Source: Spongilla lacustris (taxonomy: Eukaryota > Porifera > Demospongiae > Spongillida > Spongillidae). Taken from it: 64,000 nucleotides of DNA. The notes beneath the pieces were generated by a model that did not search any database, was not told the origin of the DNA, and saw only the letters and a list, made by a program, of their open reading frames with translations. How positions within the stretch are numbered: position 1 is the stretch's first letter; every line of letters begins with the position of its first letter. Shown here piece by piece: positions 60,812 through 64,000 of the stretch. Location of the stretch: positions 8,012,315 through 8,076,314 of the forward strand of contig OX442431.1 in NCBI GenBank assembly GCA_949361645.1. The letters are read 5' to 3'. The translations under genes were made by a program, and so were the position numbers.

Positions 60812-63800
60812 TCAGAGTCCTTCCACCTCTTTATTAGCTGGGTACTCAACGGTATATTTGATGGTGATAGCCTTGCACTCCTGGGGTGCCAGCTCCAGCC
60901 TCCATTCTACATTGTTCTGGGCATTCAGCTTTGGGTTAGGGGCCTGGGCACCAGACTTCTGTTTGGGTATGTTAGGCTCCTGTAGTGTTACCTAAATGGA
61001 AGACAACATATATATGTGAGGAGGACAGCTGGGTTAGAAATGAAAGGGACAACAACAAGGATCATATATCAGTCATACCTTCAGTTTTTCATCATAGCTT
61101 CTGGGTACTTGATCCAGAAAGGTGATGATGGTAGTGTCAGAGCGCGTGTTGGTGATCTCTGTAACCTGAGTGTATGTGTGCACCACATTCTTGCTCAGGA
61201 TACCCCCCTCCTCCCTGTACCGCCTCACTGGCTTGTACACCACTTTCACTGATGGATCAGCTCCTACAAGAGGGGGAGGGGCACCATCTTCACCTGTCTG
61301 TGGTGCATCCCTACTCACCTAGTGAACAGCTAAACTCCTCAGATGGGAAAACTGTCTTCAGGTTTGATTCAGTAACGAATGACTGATCCAAAAACACATT
61401 AGCAGGGCCCGCAAGGAAGGGATATGTACACTTGTTTGTCACAATAGCCCTCAGGAAAGCATGTTGGGCAAGCTTAGGTACTGTGTCGTACTCAAACCTA
61501 GGTACCAGGTCCACCACACTAATGCAAACCTGACAGGAAAAAAAGGACCAGTTATTAAGGACTGGTTAATTGCTCTTAAAAGGGCGTATATTTATAATGT
61601 CATGATGTACTCATATCACACACTTCCATAAGTGTGTGATGTAACTTGCGTTCTCTCAGCCATTTAAATGATAAGTGCTATGATATTGCTCTAAGCTTAA
61701 TAAGAACGATTAATGGTTATGTGGTTGAAGAGACTATCAGATGCCCATCATTTGCTTAGGGCCTGGAAATGGCCTAAGACATGCAGAAGCATACACGTAT
61801 CAATGGAATAGCTATCAACTTACTAGCTACTTAACCATTACAGTGGTACCTTGTGCCCAGAGTTGTCTGCCGGGATTGTGGCGGGTACCTCCACTACAAA
61901 TACGGAACTGGAAAGACCTTCAGTTTGGCTTCCTCCTGTTGCTTGGTTTCCCCTGTAGCCATGGTAACAGTCTAGTATGCTATACCCGTCACTTAGCGTA
62001 GTCAAAGGCCAAACGTATAGTAATCTACCTTTCCCCCCATCACTCATGCCCACACTACCCCCCACACCACACGTACAGCAGAGCTGGTGCAGATGGCTCG
62101 TAATTAGTGAGCGTTAGCTTGCAAGTATCCAGTTCAGGAGGGGAACCCCCAATGCTTGGAGCAGCCGTAGACAGAGAGAGCCTGACATTACACCTGGAAG
62201 GAAGTGAGCATTGAAGGTACCAAATATACAGGTGTGTTTAAATCATGTTGTACATGTATGCACAGTAAGACAGTTCTCTCCATTAAGACACACACCCACC
62301 AGTCCTCTCCACTCACCAGTCTTCTCCAGTGTTTTGTTGGACCATACCAAAGTATGTGACTTGCATAGTCTTCATAGCACTAGCCACGCGGAGGTCATAT
62401 TTTGGCTTCCAGCTAGCATTGAACACCACATAGGATACGAGCAGACGGATATCTGCTTTCTCCCTCACACTTAAGAGAATTCCAATCACTTGTTTTTTGA
62501 GGGGGGTGTTGGCCTTCTGGCTGGTAGGCTTGATGCCAGCTAACTCAGTTTTCAGCTACAGGAATTTGCTAAAGGTTTGTTAAAAGGTTTAAATTTAAAA
62601 GCCTAACCTGAGTAAGCCTCTTCTGAAGCTCATCTTTCTCACACTCAAGTTCATAGTTTGAGGACTTCAAACTAATGGATTTCTTCTCATATGTACCGAG
62701 GAAGGAGAAAAGACCCTCTGCAAGAAACCAGCCAATACCAAATTCACAGTATAACTTTGATTTGTGAATGTAACTAACATAACACTAAGCTTAGCTAGAG
62801 AACAAACTACACATAATATTATACACACCATGGCTGTTTGCAGCCACGGACTATAAGTACCTATTGAAATGATGCCTTGGCAATGCCTTTGAAAACCAAG
62901 ACCTTTGGGAATCTAATCAGCAGTAAGAGCCTTTAATCCAGAGGTAGCAACTCCCTATGTTTTCTGATTGTCATGCATGTTTGTGTAAGTTTAATAACAC
63001 CATAATTCCAGTCAAGAAGTGTAATATGCTCAAGGCATGAAGCATTCAAATTATATAAGCAAAGACCTTCACTTGGAGCTAACTGCACATGTGATGGCCG
63101 AAGGTAATTTTGTGTGCGTAAATTGACCTCTTTCAAACTAACTAACCATAGATCTACTAACCATAGCATGACATCAGCATGACATCACATGTACTAACCA
63201 TAGCATGACATCACATGTACTAACCATAGCATGACATCACATATACTAACCATAGCATGATATATTAACCATAGCATGACATCACATGTATTAACCATAG
63301 CATGACATCACATGTACTATCCATAGCATAACATCACATGTACTATCCATAGCAAAATAGCCCCACCCATTTTCACTAACCAATTGTATCAGCTCCAAGA
63401 AGATCCTTAGCCTTTGCATCTTTTCCAGCAGAGATAAGTTTCTCAGCGTATTCGGCAACCATGGACTCTTGCGCCTTCATTCTCTCTCTTTTCTGTTCCA
63501 CGTTTCTGATGGATTCTTCCGCTTGTTTGATCTTATCTTTTAGCTCAACCTCCTTCTCGCTGTTTGATATCTTCGTATCTTCCTCTTCACTAACGGCCAA
63601 TTCTTGGTACGACACCTACATACACATACGCGCGCGCACACAAGCATACAAATAGTTAAGTGGTTCTAACAATTTCCAATTCGCCAACGTACTTCGGTTA
63701 TACTTGCTGGTCCAATACCGTCAACACGTACTGAGTCCTTATCGAGTGACTTGGACAGATTGTTCAACACGACCTCGGCCGTCCCGACATTGAGGTGCAC

Positions 63801-63908
63801 TGTCACATCTCGAGTAACCTCCGCTCTGTCAGGGTAGACAACCACCGAGTATATAGGACACAAAGATATATCAACCTCTTGCTTGCTATCGCCTTTTGGT
63901 TCCGCCAT
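60812..63908 (-). CDS. DUF4139/DUF4140 protein (F37C4.5-like)
   Basis: Member of the family of the C. elegans F37C4.5 protein, related to the bacterial 'mucoidy inhibitor A'-type proteins; function in animals unknown. The start chosen is at 63908 (MAEPKGDSKQEVDISLCPIY); an in-frame ATG at 63992 would add a hydrophobic leader and cannot be excluded. Residues about 15-75 form the DUF4140 strand-rich part (VVVYPDRAEVTRDVTVHL, LSKSLDKDSVRVDGIG). A coiled coil follows (KDKIKQAEESIRNVEQKRER), then DUF4139 with VSYVVFNASWKPKYDLRVAS, GEDWCNVRLSLSTAAPSIGG, PKLAQHAFLRAIVTNKC and PANVFLDQSFVTES. It ends ITIKYTVEYPANKEVEGL, stop at 60812. This N-to-C order is typical of the family. Convergent with USP30 (278 bp). 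Confidence 0.88.
63150..63358. repeat. 26-bp minisatellite in the DUF4139 gene intron
   Basis: About eight units with the core catagcatgacatcacatgt plus actaac, some shortened. Confidence 0.88.
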
Positions 63909-64000
63909 ATTACATATACACAATACAGCTATTAGCCCCACCCAGATTTTTTTAATTGCACGTATAGGATTTGCATGTGCCGTATATATCATTAATAATC

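Overview
The window is nuclear DNA from a compact animal genome. Genes are split by many short introns (often 50-200 bp) with GT..AG borders, there are no operonic ribosome-binding sites, and the gene set is metazoan: ryanodine receptor, KDM2-type demethylase, myosin-1c/h, USP30, TMEM120, spinster transporter. Intergenic gaps of 4 to about 280 bp, frequent long minisatellites, poly-C tracts and a CARD-nucleoside-phosphorylase protein fit an early-branching, gene-dense invertebrate. A demosponge is my best guess; this is inference, and no species marker is present. I found no tRNA, rRNA or CRISPR array.

Layout. 1-11072 (-): 5' part of a ryanodine receptor gene, running off the left edge. 11340-11750 (+): intronless replication-type histone H3 with a canonical 3' stem-loop. 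12312-13738 (+): CARD plus nucleoside-phosphorylase-like protein. 13779-15615 (-): TMEM120. 15676-16459 (+): small UBZ-like zinc-finger protein. 16595-20077 (-): JmjC+CXXC KDM2-like demethylase. 20082-24316 (-): long coiled-coil protein. 24516-25340: near-perfect foldback palindrome. 25388-27744 (-): spinster-type MFS transporter. 27929-30951 (+): ITPRID/KRAP-like protein. 30952-35129: gene-poor. 35130-40646 (+): class I myosin. 40756-43821 (-): unrecognised protein. 43853-49741 (-): HEATR6. 49843-50875 (+): SRR1-like. 51289-52143 (-): SRSF1-like splicing factor with a small ORF in its 3' flank. 52883-53302: short TIR element (MITE). 53677-53946 (-): dynein light chain LC8. 54060-54354 (+): TRIAP1. 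54521-55351 (+): DENR. 55373-56350 (-): C1QBP/p32. 56568-57927 (+): PP1 catalytic subunit. 58081-58730 (-): PRKRIP1. 58834-60533 (+): USP30. 60812-63908 (-): DUF4139/4140 (F37C4.5-like) protein.

The genes are mostly unrelated housekeeping functions arranged in alternating divergent and convergent pairs, with many apparent bidirectional promoters (60-270 bp between start codons) and convergent ends as close as 21 bp. Several encode mitochondrial products (TRIAP1, C1QBP, USP30) and two concern ER calcium release (RyR and the ITPRID-like protein), but I see no evidence of a functional cluster. The most unusual items are the CARD-PNP protein, the foldback palindrome, and three same-strand gene or ORF junctions with only 4-31 bp between stop and start.

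Gene spans run from proposed start codon to stop codon and include introns. Exon joins were worked out by eye from splice consensus and family similarity recalled from memory, not by alignment software.
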